Of a DNA stretch of 64,000 nucleotides, positions 28,725 through 37,268 are shown piece by piece. This DNA is from Mesostigma viride. Taxonomy: Eukaryota; Streptophyta; Mesostigmatophyceae; Mesostigmatales; Mesostigmataceae. The stretch covers positions 1-64,000 of the forward strand of contig RPFO01002095.1 in NCBI GenBank assembly GCA_009746045.1. Reading direction: 5' to 3'. Positions within the stretch are counted from its first letter, which is position 1. Each line of letters begins with the position of its first letter. The notes beneath the pieces were generated by a model. The model made no database searches. It was not told the origin of the DNA and saw only the letters and a program-made list of their open reading frames with translations. The position numbers and the translations under genes were made by a program.

Positions 28725-28961
28725 ATGGAACATAGTTACAATGATTTTGCAGAACATCCCCTTGCTCCTTTGTTTTATCAATTTATTGAAATTCTAAAAT
28801 CAAGGTGCTTTCTGAAAGAAGCGGAAGATCTGGAAAAAATAGCCAAGCAGCATTATTTGCCAGAAAATCGAAATATCATAACCAAAATTGCTATTGAAAT
28901 GCAGAAAGCCTCTGTGTCAAACGAACTAAACAAATTCGAACAATTACTTAAACGTTTATAA
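28725..28961 (+). CDS. Small conserved protein, paralogue of the gene at 29364
   Basis: A 78-residue protein of unknown function. It shares the N-terminal FAEHPLAPL-x-(F/Y) motif and the downstream LxPEN-x-x-II-x-x-(A/V)I-x-MQ pattern with the 79-residue protein at 29364, so the two are paralogues separated by one gene. Both look all-helical. A GAAGG ribosome-binding site lies 6-7 bases before the ATG. Confidence 0.6.
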   Translation: MEHSYNDFAEHPLAPLFYQFIEILKSRCFLKEAEDLEKIAKQHYLPENRNIITKIAIEMQKASVSNELNKFEQLLKRL

Positions 28962-28980
28962 GTTAAATAATTAAATAATC

Positions 28981-29349
28981 ATGACCATATTAAAAAAACA
29001 TATAACAGGAATACTTATCTGGTTTGTAGGGTTAGCAGTAATTAGCCTCTTAGTTCTTGGCTTTGTCCTTGACTTTAAGGATACTCCATCACCAACAACT
29101 ATTTGTAAAGAAATAGGACATGGAAAATACCACAACCTCGATAAGCTCCTAAAACCGGATAGTAGCTTAAGAGAGATTAAATTTAATGATAATGGTGAAC
29201 CTGTTTATACAGAACAACAAAGGTTAGAACTACATGAATTATATGCAGAATGTGGGGTTCGGAGACTACCTTTAGTTGATTCATTGTTCATCACTGCTGA
29301 GGAGCTTAACAACATTTATAAAAAATTTTTAAAACTTGTTACCAACTAA
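28981..29349 (+). CDS. Single-pass membrane protein, unknown
   Basis: A 122-residue protein with a short basic N-terminus, one membrane helix at about residues 11-31 (GILIWFVGLAVISLLVLGFVL) and a periplasmic-type soluble domain with two cysteines. It sits between the two paralogous small genes and is probably in their operon. No family is recognised. Confidence 0.55.
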   Translation: MTILKKHITGILIWFVGLAVISLLVLGFVLDFKDTPSPTTICKEIGHGKYHNLDKLLKPDSSLREIKFNDNGEPVYTEQQRLELHELYAECGVRRLPLVDSLFITAEELNNIYKKFLKLVTN

Positions 29350-29363
29350 TTTTGTGAGGTTTT

Positions 29364-29603
29364 ATGGTAAATTTAGATTACGACAATACATACAATAGTT
29401 TTGCAGAACATCCCCTTGCACCGTTATATTTCAAATATTTGGATATTATAGTATCTAAAAATTTGAATTACGATGTGCGGCATTTGAGGGATATCGCACA
29501 TAGCCCTTTAACCCCGGAAAATATGAAAATAATCTCTGAGGTTATTATTAACATGCAAATGTTGTTAAAAGGTGATACTAATCCATTTGCAGACCTTGCT
29601 TAA
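29364..29603 (+). CDS. Small conserved protein, paralogue of the gene at 28725
   Basis: A 79-residue protein with SFAEHPLAPLYFKYLDII and LTPENMKIISEVIINMQ, aligning along its length with the product of 28725. A GTGAGG ribosome-binding site precedes the ATG. A duplication followed by insertion or retention of the membrane-protein gene between the copies is the simplest explanation. Function unknown. Confidence 0.6.
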   Translation: MVNLDYDNTYNSFAEHPLAPLYFKYLDIIVSKNLNYDVRHLRDIAHSPLTPENMKIISEVIINMQMLLKGDTNPFADLA

Positions 29604-29684
29604 ACTTCTTGATTATCCGAAGGAATTATCTTAAAAGGAGCTTATACCCGCTAGTGGGAATAGCAGATACAAGCTTTATAGTTT

Positions 29685-30668
29685 CTAGGTTAGTCTGGTG
29701 ATTTTTAGACAGGCATCGTAAAGGCAATCTCTGAGGTTGCCTTTTTCTTTACAGGTTATACCGGTTCTATTATACATGGGAACAACCCGTAACTCCCCTA
29801 ATATATGCTCAGGATTATTAATAAAATACTCATTAACCGGTTTTGTATCATTACCAATGGTTATTTTTCCGGTATTTAACCACTTGATATTAGTTTCGGC
29901 CTTTTGCAGAAATACTATATCAACCGTTACTTTAGCATTACTAAAAAGGTTATCAGGAAGCCTATAAGCAGCTATCATTTCCACCCCGGCATCGTTAATA
30001 ATGTCCCTTGCGTGGTCTTTGACATTATCAAGAAAAAACTGCGGTAAAACCATTGCTATTATCCCTTTCTCCTTTAATATTCTTGCACATTTTGCTACAA
30101 ACCAGTGATGGATTATTAGATGTGATAGATCAGGATTGAACATATCATTTATTACTTCCTTGCCGTATGGCGGGTTAGAGATAATTAAATCATATCTTTT
30201 CTTACCAAAATAAACCGTTTCAAGACCGGCACATGTTAAATTAATATCTGGGTGTTTATTAACTAGAATATTACAAGTAATCCTGTCAATTTCTACTGCA
30301 TCAATACTACTTGCCTGACGTATTCTTAGCGGTATATGGTCAAAAAATATGCCTGTACCTACTGCAGGTTCTAATATGTTACCGTATCTAAAGCCCATGC
30401 GTAGTAATGCCGTCCACATGAATTTTACGAGTAACTCCGGAGTATAATAAGCACTGCTTAAAGTACGCTTGATAGAATCAATCTCATCCTCGCTTAAATG
30501 ACTTTTTAATTCCTTATATATATCAGGGTTATATACTGCATCCCTAAGCCCTCCCCAACCACTATAATTCTTCAAAGTTTCAGGGGTGATATTTTCCTTT
30601 TTCGCCAGGCTTTTTAATACCTCAATATTCTGCTCTACTCTATAATGTTTCTTAAAACAATTCTGCAT
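29685..30668 (-). CDS. N6-adenine DNA methyltransferase-like protein, probably truncated
   Basis: A 327-residue protein with the AdoMet-binding motif ILEPAVGTGIFF near residue 100 and the catalytic ISNPPYG motif of N6-adenine methyltransferases near 160. The N-terminal YSGWGGLRDA and SAYYTPELLVKFMW segments are those of the large methyltransferase-helicase proteins found on plasmids and mobile elements; those are several times longer, so this is likely only the methyltransferase part. The last codons run across a hairpin at 29721-29743, which suggests that the natural C-terminus was lost. No cognate restriction enzyme is seen. Confidence 0.8.
   Translation of the reverse strand: MQNCFKKHYRVEQNIEVLKSLAKKENITPETLKNYSGWGGLRDAVYNPDIYKELKSHLSEDEIDSIKRTLSSAYYTPELLVKFMWTALLRMGFRYGNILEPAVGTGIFFDHIPLRIRQASSIDAVEIDRITCNILVNKHPDINLTCAGLETVYFGKKRYDLIISNPPYGKEVINDMFNPDLSHLIIHHWFVAKCARILKEKGIIAMVLPQFFLDNVKDHARDIINDAGVEMIAAYRLPDNLFSNAKVTVDIVFLQKAETNIKWLNTGKITIGNDTKPVNEYFINNPEHILGELRVVPMYNRTGITCKEKGNLRDCLYDACLKITRLT
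29721..29748 (+). terminator. Hairpin with T-run at the end of the small-gene cluster
   Basis: AAGGCAA (29721-29727) pairs with TTGCCTT (29737-29743), followed by TTTCTTT on the plus strand. This fits a factor-independent terminator for the plus-strand genes ending at 29603. It lies inside the 3' end of the converging methyltransferase gene. Confidence 0.5.
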
Positions 30669-30712
30669 TTTTACCTCTTAAGATAATTGTTAACATTGAC
30701 AATAAGGACTAG

Positions 30713-30840
30713 TTCCTTAAGAATGCACACTTCGTGCATTCTTTCTTTAAGGGGCAAAAGCTTAAAGCTTTATGGAAAATCAAGGGCCGGCCTTTGGACG
30801 GCAACCGCTTGCCCTTGATTTTTTATAAAATTTAAGCTAA
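30713..30840. other. Nested inverted repeats upstream of the methyltransferase gene
   Basis: The 420-base gap 30669-31088 has no gene. It contains a perfect 10-bp hairpin AAGAATGCAC/GTGCATTCTT (30719-30728 and 30734-30743, loop ACTTC) and a perfect 12-bp inverted repeat AAAATCAAGGGC/GCCCTTGATTTT (30776-30787 and 30811-30822) enclosing a GC-rich loop. A weaker outer pair AGCTTAAA...TTTAAGCT surrounds the second. It may be a structured RNA, a bidirectional terminator or the end of a repeat element. Confidence 0.5.
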
Positions 30841-31088
30841 CCAATTTGGGAGTAGATAATCAGAACAGCGTATTAAATCTTTTATGCTGCTAATTTGAAC
30901 ACATCCTAAGATGCTGATTATTCCGTAAAATATAACTTTCAGTTAAGCATGACTAACTAGAGGACTCAGGCTTAAATAACCTATTTTTTCCGGTTTGGAT
31001 TATTAGCAAAGATTTGTAAGTCAGAGGGATTTGTGCTATAATATGTGTTGATATAATATATTAAGTAACAAAGGACAGATAAAGCACT

Positions 31089-31805
31089 ATGAAATACAAT
31101 AATTATAGTTTTACAAGAGAAACAAACACTTATTATGACCAGGGCTTGCGGATCTATATGCTCTCCATTTATCAGAATATGTCCATGGCACTTGGCATAT
31201 CTGCCATAGTAGCCTACATAGTCGGTAGTAGCAGTCAAATAGCGATGATGCTGTTTTCTACCCCTCTTGCTTACGTGGTGATGTTTGCTCCACTGATTTA
31301 TATCTTTTTCTTCAGTCGTAAGTTAATGGACATGGACAGAGCGCAGGCTATGCTTCATCTTGGTATATTTGCCGCCCTTAACGGCTTATCGCTTGGCTCT
31401 ATATTTCTTGTTTATACCACCGCAAGTATAGCTAAAACATTTTTTATTACCGCTTCTACTTTCAGCGCAATGAGCATATACGGTCATACTACCAAAAAGG
31501 ATTTAACTGCTGCAGGCTCATTTGTTCGTATGGGATTAATAGGTCTGGTTATTGCTTCTCTGATCAATCTGTTCCTTCGTTCCGCTGCGCTAGATTTTGC
31601 TATCTCTTTCATAGGAGTGGGTATATTTACCATACTTACCGCTTATGATACGCAAAAGCTCAAGTCCATTTACTATGCCATGAACGGTAATACCGCAAGA
31701 ACCGGTAATATTGCAGTATACGGCGCACTTACCTTATACCTGGACTTTATCAATCTCTTTATTATGCTTCTGCATTTCTTTGGTATCAAAAGAAGTGATA
31801 ATTAA
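31089..31805 (+). CDS. BAX inhibitor-1 (YccA/BI-1) family membrane protein
   Basis: A 238-residue protein with seven predicted membrane helices starting at about residue 37. Conserved features are YQNMSMALGISAIVAY, FAALNGLSLGSIFLVYT (the N-G-x-x-L motif), FFITASTFSAMSIYGHTTKKDL and the C-terminal ILTAYDTQKLKSIY with the paired aspartates of the calcium/proton-leak site (DxQ and the later LYLDFINLF). BI-1 proteins are widespread and normally core chromosomal genes in Rickettsia, so its presence may mark a junction with chromosomal DNA. Confidence 0.93.
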   Translation: MKYNNYSFTRETNTYYDQGLRIYMLSIYQNMSMALGISAIVAYIVGSSSQIAMMLFSTPLAYVVMFAPLIYIFFFSRKLMDMDRAQAMLHLGIFAALNGLSLGSIFLVYTTASIAKTFFITASTFSAMSIYGHTTKKDLTAAGSFVRMGLIGLVIASLINLFLRSAALDFAISFIGVGIFTILTAYDTQKLKSIYYAMNGNTARTGNIAVYGALTLYLDFINLFIMLLHFFGIKRSDN

Positions 31806-31835
31806 ATCGGATTATAGCAACAGATTACGTGGTTA

Positions 31836-32051
31836 ATGATTTTACTTAAATTTAAAAAGCTGAACCGATATTATCATCTATACCAACAAAATGAGCTATT
31901 TGGCGGTATTACTTTGATTTGTGCTTGGGGTGCTTTTGATAGTACAAGAAGCGGTCACAAATTTATTTTCTGTAAAAACCAGTTAGAACTATACTCTTGG
32001 CTTGGCAAAATAACAAAAATCAGGCTCAGCAAAAAATATTGCCTGTATTAA
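31836..32051 (+). CDS. Small WGR-domain protein
   Basis: A 71-residue protein consisting almost entirely of a WGR-like domain: RYYHLYQQNELFGGITLICAWGAFDSTRSGHKF, where AWGAF stands for the family's WGR core. WGR domains occur in PARPs and in small bacterial proteins and bind nucleic acid. It lies 30 bases after the BI-1 gene. The arginine of WGR is replaced by alanine here. Confidence 0.7.
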   Translation: MILLKFKKLNRYYHLYQQNELFGGITLICAWGAFDSTRSGHKFIFCKNQLELYSWLGKITKIRLSKKYCLY

Positions 32052-32088
32052 CTGTCAAAATATTTGCGAACATTTCAATAAATTAAAT

Positions 32089-32394
32089 ATGGAGAAAAAA
32101 TTGTATACCACAATAATGGAGTGGGCTTGGACAAATGAACTATGTGTTGCCGAATTAATAGGCTATGCTGCTGCATTTTGCGGCACTGTATCACTTATTC
32201 CTCAAATAGTAAAATTATGGAAAGAACGCTCAGCAAAGGCTATATCTACGACCATGTACTTAATTTATTCTCTGGGTGTAGTACTTTGGTTAATTTATGG
32301 CATCATGATTAATTCAATTCCATTAATCATTGCAGAAATAATAACTCTTGTTTTATCTATTGCTATTCTGATAATGAAATATTTATGGAAATGA
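32089..32394 (+). CDS. SemiSWEET-type sugar transporter
   Basis: A 101-residue three-helix membrane protein. The first helix ends in the PQ-loop motif GTVSLIPQIVKLWKERSAKAIS, followed by LIYSLGVVLWLIYGIMI and a third helix, the standard SemiSWEET half-transporter that works as a dimer for sugar uptake. Such genes are known in Rickettsiales and other intracellular bacteria. The ATG at 32089 gives a slightly long N-terminus; the in-frame ATG at 32116 would also give a full domain. Confidence 0.88.
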   Translation: MEKKLYTTIMEWAWTNELCVAELIGYAAAFCGTVSLIPQIVKLWKERSAKAISTTMYLIYSLGVVLWLIYGIMINSIPLIIAEIITLVLSIAILIMKYLWK

Positions 32395-32476
32395 TAATAA
32401 TAAATCTACCTTAAAATAATTAAAATCTATGAGTATGAACAAGAAAGTTCGACATTACCTAAAAACATGATTTTAA

Positions 32477-32599
32477 ACTGGTCGTATTCTACCGATATGC
32501 ACGTATCATTCATTGGATAAATTAGGAAAATGGCTTGAGCAGAATGCAAACGGTAAGTATAAAACAGTGAACACTGATATTCATACTCAAAGTATCTAA
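32477..32599 (+). pseudogene. Short coding remnant upstream of the MFS gene
   Basis: In the gap 32395-32758 one frame encodes LDKLGKWLEQNANGKYKT followed by VNTDIHTQSI and a stop at 32599, a protein-like C-terminal end without a start. The last ten codons recur as VDTNIETQNI plus stop at 39450-39482, downstream of another gene. The remainder of the parent gene is not in the window. Confidence 0.4.
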
Positions 32600-32725
32600 A
32601 TCAGATTAGCAACAAATTATCGCCTGTATTAAACAATATCATTTAAAATAACAGGTAATCTCAATAATTTATTATAATTAATGCAATAAACAGTTGAAAA
32701 GTATCCTAAATAGCTGTTTTAATTG
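32560..32725 (+). repeat. Upstream module shared with 39446-39620
   Basis: From the GAACACTGATATTCATACTCAAAG region through AAATTATCGCCTGTATTAAA and onward into AATAAACAGTTG, this segment aligns with 39446-39620 without large gaps, strongest over the first 85 bases. In both places it leads into a gene that starts MKT(A/S)E. It probably carries the promoter. Confidence 0.65.
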
Positions 32726-32758
32726 GGGAATGTTTATAAAATAACTATTATTCTTAAT

Positions 32759-34102
32759 ATGAAAACAGCAGAACAGCAAAGCCTCACAAGAGAGCAGAAG
32801 CAGGCTATAGGCTTATTATCTATAGGCACATTTTTGGAGTACTTCGACCTCATGTTATATGTTCACATGGCGGTATTACTTAATGAGCTATTTTTTTCAC
32901 AAGTTAATGAATTTTCGGCACAATTATTAAGTGCTTTTTCTTTCTGCATTACATTTATATTTCGCCCTATAGGAGCTATATTAATTGGTAGATTAGGAGA
33001 TAGAATAGGTAGAAAAGCAACTGTAATAATAACCACTACCGTCATGTCTATATCCTGTGTAGTCATGGCTAACCTCCCAACTTATGAACAGGTAGGCATT
33101 GTTGCTTCTTGGGCCGTTACAATTTGCCGTATTCTACAAGGTATGTCTTCGATGGGAGAACGTGTCGGTGCTGAAGTATATCTTACAGAACTTATTAAGC
33201 CTCCTTTCGTTTTCCCTGCTGTAGCTTTTATAAGTGTGTGCCTTACTTTAGGTGGTACAATGGCTTTATTTGTAGCCAATATTTCGTTATCCCAACTTTT
33301 TAACTGGAGAGTGGCATTTTGGGTTGGAGCAATAGTTGCAGTTATTGGTTCTTTTGCTAGAAGGTCCTTAAGGGAAACACCTGACTTTGCCAATGCTAAA
33401 AAACAACTCATGAACTTGCACAAAGACTTAAAACTTAGTTCTAGCAAAGAAAAAATACTAGATAAACCCTGGATTAAAGAAAAACTAAACAAAAAAGCTG
33501 TTATATCGTTTTTCTTTATACAATTATCGTATCCTGTGTGCTTTTATCTTATATTTATCCATAGTTCTAATCTTTTAAGAGATAAGTTTGGATATACTAC
33601 AGAACAGGTAATACAGCAAAATTTTATTGTATCATCCCTAGACCTTGCTTTTACTATGTTGATTACATGTTTGGTATATTTTATAAATCCTTTGAAATTC
33701 CTAAAAATAAAATTTTATTTTGCCGGCCCGTTTATTCTAGCTTCGCCTTTTTTATTAAATCACATTACTACCGGTTCCGGGTTAATGCTAATTCAAATCC
33801 TATTATCTTTATCACTGCTTGTTGAATTCCCGGCTACGCCAATTTTTTATAAACATTTTCCAGTATTTCAGAGATTTACTACTACCTGTTTTTCTTATGC
33901 TGCATCACGTGCTTTAATGTATATAATTAGCTCCTTTGGAGTGATTTACTTAATAAGACACTTTGGGAATTTAGGTCTGTTGTTTCTTCTTTTTCCAATA
34001 GTTATTGGGTATGGATTAGGCTTATTTTATTTCGTTAAAATTGAAGGTAAAAAGGAAAAAGGATCAGGTAATGAAGTATCATTAGCCGCAAAAATAGAAT
34101 AA
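32759..34102 (+). CDS. Major facilitator superfamily permease (ProP-like)
   Basis: A 447-residue protein with about 12 membrane helices; the ATG at 32759 is preferred over a TTG at 32723. Family signatures are TFLEYFDLMLYVHMAVLLNELFF, the loop 2-3 motif GRLGDRIGRKATV and the helix 4-5 motif RILQGMSSMGERVGAEVYL of metabolite:proton symporters of the ProP/SP group, which are multiplied in Rickettsia. The substrate cannot be read from the sequence. The 3' end overlaps the opposite-strand hydrolase gene by 76 bases. Confidence 0.9.
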   Translation: MKTAEQQSLTREQKQAIGLLSIGTFLEYFDLMLYVHMAVLLNELFFSQVNEFSAQLLSAFSFCITFIFRPIGAILIGRLGDRIGRKATVIITTTVMSISCVVMANLPTYEQVGIVASWAVTICRILQGMSSMGERVGAEVYLTELIKPPFVFPAVAFISVCLTLGGTMALFVANISLSQLFNWRVAFWVGAIVAVIGSFARRSLRETPDFANAKKQLMNLHKDLKLSSSKEKILDKPWIKEKLNKKAVISFFFIQLSYPVCFYLIFIHSSNLLRDKFGYTTEQVIQQNFIVSSLDLAFTMLITCLVYFINPLKFLKIKFYFAGPFILASPFLLNHITTGSGLMLIQILLSLSLLVEFPATPIFYKHFPVFQRFTTTCFSYAASRALMYIISSFGVIYLIRHFGNLGLLFLLFPIVIGYGLGLFYFVKIEGKKEKGSGNEVSLAAKIE

Positions 34103-34710
34103 TTATGCAAGGATTTATATTGGTAACTTAATGTTATTAATTCTTTTTTGACCTCGTAAAGATCTAAAACAGAACAAAGGGATACAAAATACTCCACAGT
34201 TTCATCAATAACTTTATTTCTTTTTATTTCAGGTAAAAAAGCTATAGTCCGCATGTTATGCAATCTATCAAATAATTTAATATATAATATATCCTTTTTA
34301 TTCTGAGGATAAACTAATTCCAGAGTCTCTCCTGCAGGGATTTTTTTATTTACTTTAATTCTGGTTAAATCTTCTACTTTACTTGCTATTGATTCATTAA
34401 AGACTTGACTAATCATCTCTTTAGTTAGTGATGTATCTTCTATAGTATCATGCATTATAGCAGTAATTATTAAATCAGTTGTATAATACTGCACTTCGTC
34501 TTTTGCCGTGTATTCAGCAAATAGATATGCCACCTCTAGTGGATGGCTATAAAATGGTTCGCCGGACTTGCGCAATTGGCTACCATGATATTTTTTAGCG
34601 TAATAAATAGCTTTATTAATTAAATTAAAGTCCAGTACATTTTTAGTATCTAATGACTTTAGTTTTGCTATTAATCTTATTGAATATTTACAAGACTCTG
34701 AATAATCCAT
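34027..34710 (-). CDS. SpoT-like (p)ppGpp hydrolase domain protein
   Basis: A 227-residue protein containing only an HD hydrolase domain: YHGSQLRKSGEPFYSHPLEVA (His42, His56), IITAIMHDTIEDT (His87-Asp88, Glu91, Asp92) and LYIKLFDRLHNMRTI (Asp in the distal metal site). These match the hydrolase half of SpoT, which breaks down (p)ppGpp. Rickettsial mobile elements carry such split alarmone genes. The synthetase half is a separate gene on the other strand at 35073. It converges with and overlaps the MFS gene. Confidence 0.9.
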   Translation of the reverse strand: MDYSESCKYSIRLIAKLKSLDTKNVLDFNLINKAIYYAKKYHGSQLRKSGEPFYSHPLEVAYLFAEYTAKDEVQYYTTDLIITAIMHDTIEDTSLTKEMISQVFNESIASKVEDLTRIKVNKKIPAGETLELVYPQNKKDILYIKLFDRLHNMRTIAFLPEIKRNKVIDETVEYFVSLCSVLDLYEVKKELITLSYQYKSLHNYSIFAANDTSLPDPFSFLPSILTK

Positions 34711-34869
34711 AATTTAAGAATTAATTAACCACATAATTACATAATAACTCCATATTAGTTGAAATATAAGTAAATTATGAATATTTATTAAATTATTTTC
34801 TTTAATATTACAAATGAAGTATTAATAGATTAAAAATGGCACAACATTTAATTAGAACAACTCACGACG

Positions 34870-35028
34870 ATGACTTCCATAGGTAAGGTAGAGTATCGTA
34901 TAAAAGATGAGTTTACGGGTTTTTACATAGGTAAGATATTATTTGATACAGACGTAGCGTTCACGTTATATAACTTAATCATATATCCCATTTATAAGGG
35001 TGTTGACAGGCTTAACCACCTTTGGTAG
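34870..35028 (+). CDS. Possible 52-residue protein between the alarmone genes
   Basis: In the 362-base gap 34711-35072 one plus-strand frame encodes a 52-residue peptide beginning MTSIGKVEYRIKDEFTGFYIGK, with protein-like composition. There is no clear ribosome-binding site and no recognised family; it may be a gene fragment. The rest of the gap is AT-rich and holds nothing else that I can name. Confidence 0.25.
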   Translation: MTSIGKVEYRIKDEFTGFYIGKILFDTDVAFTLYNLIIYPIYKGVDRLNHLW

Positions 35029-35072
35029 CTTAGATTTAAGCTCCTAGTTAAACCTAGCCGAATAAGACTGAA

Positions 35073-35687
35073 ATGGATAACAAACCAAAAGACTGTTCGT
35101 ATAACCAAGAAATTAACTTAATTTGCAATCAATTACAAGCACTTGGTATAACAACAGACATTTCCTGTAGAGTTAAAGACCCTTATTCCATTTTACATAA
35201 ATTAACTAGAAAATCAGTTAAGATTGAAGAACTAACTGACATTGTTGGCTTTAGAATTATAGTAAACGAACAAGACGAATGCTATACGGCACTAAAACTT
35301 ATTCAGGAAATTTACAAGGTAATACCAGAAAAGTATAGAGATTATATCAACAAGCCAAAGACTAATGGTTATCGCTCCCTGCATACTGTTATTCTTTTAG
35401 GTTCATATGGATTACCTGTTGAAATACAAATACACACTAGGGGAATGCACAATATAGCTGAAAACGGTAAAGCTGCACATAGTAGATATAAACAAAATCA
35501 AGAACAACAGACTGTTACTCCTAGAAAACTTAACCTTTTAACGAAAGCTTATGAAATCTTAGATCAAGATGACTTAACAGAATCTTCTCTGTTTGCTTAT
35601 TTACAAAAGGTTACAAATTATTTGGAACGCAGCTTTGTAGAACTTCAGAATAAAACTAACAGCGATAATTGTTATGAAAGCCCATAA
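35073..35687 (+). CDS. RelA/SpoT (p)ppGpp synthetase domain protein
   Basis: A 204-residue protein with the synthetase fold only: LTDIVGFRIIVNEQDECY (the Asp-x5-Arg-like metal and ATP region), KPKTNGYRSLHTVI (canonical GYQSLHT), and VEIQIHTRGMHNIAENGKAAHSRYK (canonical VEIQIRT...WAExGxAAH). The key acidic residue E in EIQI and the two histidine/glycine motifs are kept, while R in EIQIRT is H. It would make (p)ppGpp, balanced by the hydrolase at 34027. Confidence 0.9.
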   Translation: MDNKPKDCSYNQEINLICNQLQALGITTDISCRVKDPYSILHKLTRKSVKIEELTDIVGFRIIVNEQDECYTALKLIQEIYKVIPEKYRDYINKPKTNGYRSLHTVILLGSYGLPVEIQIHTRGMHNIAENGKAAHSRYKQNQEQQTVTPRKLNLLTKAYEILDQDDLTESSLFAYLQKVTNYLERSFVELQNKTNSDNCYESP

Positions 35688-35778
35688 ACACCAATAAAAC
35701 TATGGAACTTCTCAGGCATTTGTGATACAATATTTGTTGAGCAAAATAATCAGTAAAAAAACAAAATAAAGTACTATT

Positions 35779-36678
35779 ATGAGTAATGATAAACCTTTGG
35801 TATCCTTTGATTACGGGATAAAGTATCTCCTTAAGGATAAAGGTGATTACGCCGTAGTAGAAGGTTTTATTTCAGCTCTGCTTAAAACAAAAGGCTATAA
35901 AGACGTCAAAATAGTTGCCTTACTTGAGAGCGAGAGTAATAAAGAGGATAGTAAAAGCAAAAGAAGTCTAGCGGATTTAATCGTTGAAGACGAAGATCAC
36001 CATAAATACATTATCGAGATTGAACGTAACGTTAAAGATTCTTTTATTCATAAATCACTATTTAATACTTCCAGACTGATAGTCGACAATTTAGCCCAAA
36101 GAGAAGACTACACCCAGATAATAAAAATATTCCATATCTCCCTGCTCTATTTTCCGATCGGTAACGGCAACGGGGCTATTTATCACGGTAAGACTATTAT
36201 TCATGAAGTAGAAACTAACGAGAAACTATCCGTTCATATTAAAAATCAGCAAACGGGAGAAATATTTGATGCAACCGATATTCTACCTGAATATTTTTAT
36301 ATATCGATACCGCAATTTAATGACCGTTTAGAAAGAGAAATAGACGACTGGCTACATGTCATGAAGTATGATGAAATACCTGAAAATTATCATTCACCTT
36401 ATATGGTTCAGGTAGCAGAAAAGCTTAGTATCCTGAAAATGACTCCTGAAGAGAGGGCAAACTACTCTTATTATCAGAAGAAGCTTTATAGCGACAGGGA
36501 CGAATTAGCAGCTGCAGAAGCTAGAGGTATTGAGAGAGGTATTGAGAAAGGTATTGAGAAGGGTAAAACTGAGGAAAAAATGGAAATAGCCAGGGCTATG
36601 CTATTAGACGGAGATACTATTGAAAAAATATCTAAAATTACCGGTTTAACTGTTAAAGAAATAGAAAAGTTAAAATGA
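35779..36678 (+). CDS. Rpn-family PD-(D/E)XK nuclease, second type
   Basis: A 299-residue protein with LVSFDYGIKYLLKDKGDYAVVEGF at the N-terminus and a nuclease core SLADLIVEDEDHHKYIIEIERN (Asp, then E-x-E). The C-terminus has three GIE(R/K)G repeats followed by a helix-turn-helix-like tail (AMLLDGDTIEKISKITGLTVKEIEKLK), the same architecture as the protein at 18309 though the bodies are diverged. Recombination-promoting nuclease activity is known for the family. Start context is good (an ATG after a long AT-rich leader). Confidence 0.85.
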   Translation: MSNDKPLVSFDYGIKYLLKDKGDYAVVEGFISALLKTKGYKDVKIVALLESESNKEDSKSKRSLADLIVEDEDHHKYIIEIERNVKDSFIHKSLFNTSRLIVDNLAQREDYTQIIKIFHISLLYFPIGNGNGAIYHGKTIIHEVETNEKLSVHIKNQQTGEIFDATDILPEYFYISIPQFNDRLEREIDDWLHVMKYDEIPENYHSPYMVQVAEKLSILKMTPEERANYSYYQKKLYSDRDELAAAEARGIERGIEKGIEKGKTEEKMEIARAMLLDGDTIEKISKITGLTVKEIEKLK

Positions 36679-36815
36679 CCACGAGTAACGATGCACATCC
36701 CATTTTAATCAAAACAGCAATTAATATGCTAAACCAGAAGCTGGATGATAAACTGATTTCTTCCGTAACAGGACTTAGTTTAGAGGAAATTACAAAGTTA
36801 AAAAGTAAAGCTTGA
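36675..36815 (+). CDS. Orphan Rpn tail fragment
   Basis: A 46-codon frame whose ATG overlaps the stop of the Rpn gene (ATGA). It encodes AINMLNQKLDDKLISSVTGL followed by LEEITKLKSKA, the same tail that ends Rpn proteins, without a nuclease domain. It looks like the 3' remnant of another Rpn copy left by recombination; it may still be translated by coupling. Confidence 0.55.
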   Translation: MTTSNDAHPILIKTAINMLNQKLDDKLISSVTGLSLEEITKLKSKA

Positions 36816-36820
36816 AAGAT

Positions 36821-37171
36821 ATGAGAGAAAAAACCCTACGTGATCTTAAGTACCTTAAACAAAACTACAAACCCAGTGAAATACAGAAGCTTTTAAATAG
36901 CAGTAAACTTAAAAGAGAAGTGTATCAAGAATTAGAGGTATCTGATTATGTTTTAAGTAATTACATAAAACATTATAAGCTTTCTAATATACACAAAAAT
37001 GGACAAAGATCATTAAATAAAAACAGTATAGGAAACGAGAAAACAAAGAAGGTATCGATTGACAATTCTATCTTTCGAGAAATTGAAAATCCTGTAGGGA
37101 GATTTCAAGAAATACTGGCTAAAACGAAAAAGACAAGAATATTAAAGGAATTAAGAGATCCATATGATTAA
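36821..37171 (+). CDS. Small basic protein, unknown
   Basis: About 116 residues from the ATG at 36821 (a TTG at 36812 overlaps the previous stop as TTGA and is a possible coupled start). It is rich in lysine and has two helix-turn-helix-like stretches (NYKPSEIQKLLNSSKLKREVYQELEVSDYVLSNYIKHYKLS, described in pieces because of length), which suggests DNA or RNA binding. No family is recognised. It ends about 100 bases before HU. Confidence 0.45.
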   Translation: MREKTLRDLKYLKQNYKPSEIQKLLNSSKLKREVYQELEVSDYVLSNYIKHYKLSNIHKNGQRSLNKNSIGNEKTKKVSIDNSIFREIENPVGRFQEILAKTKKTRILKELRDPYD

Positions 37172-37268
37172 CAATCAGAAACATATTACAGAAAAATATG
37201 TAATTATCGCTAACCGTGCCTAATACTATAGGTAATAATTACTAATTAACTAATTAAAGGCTTAAACC

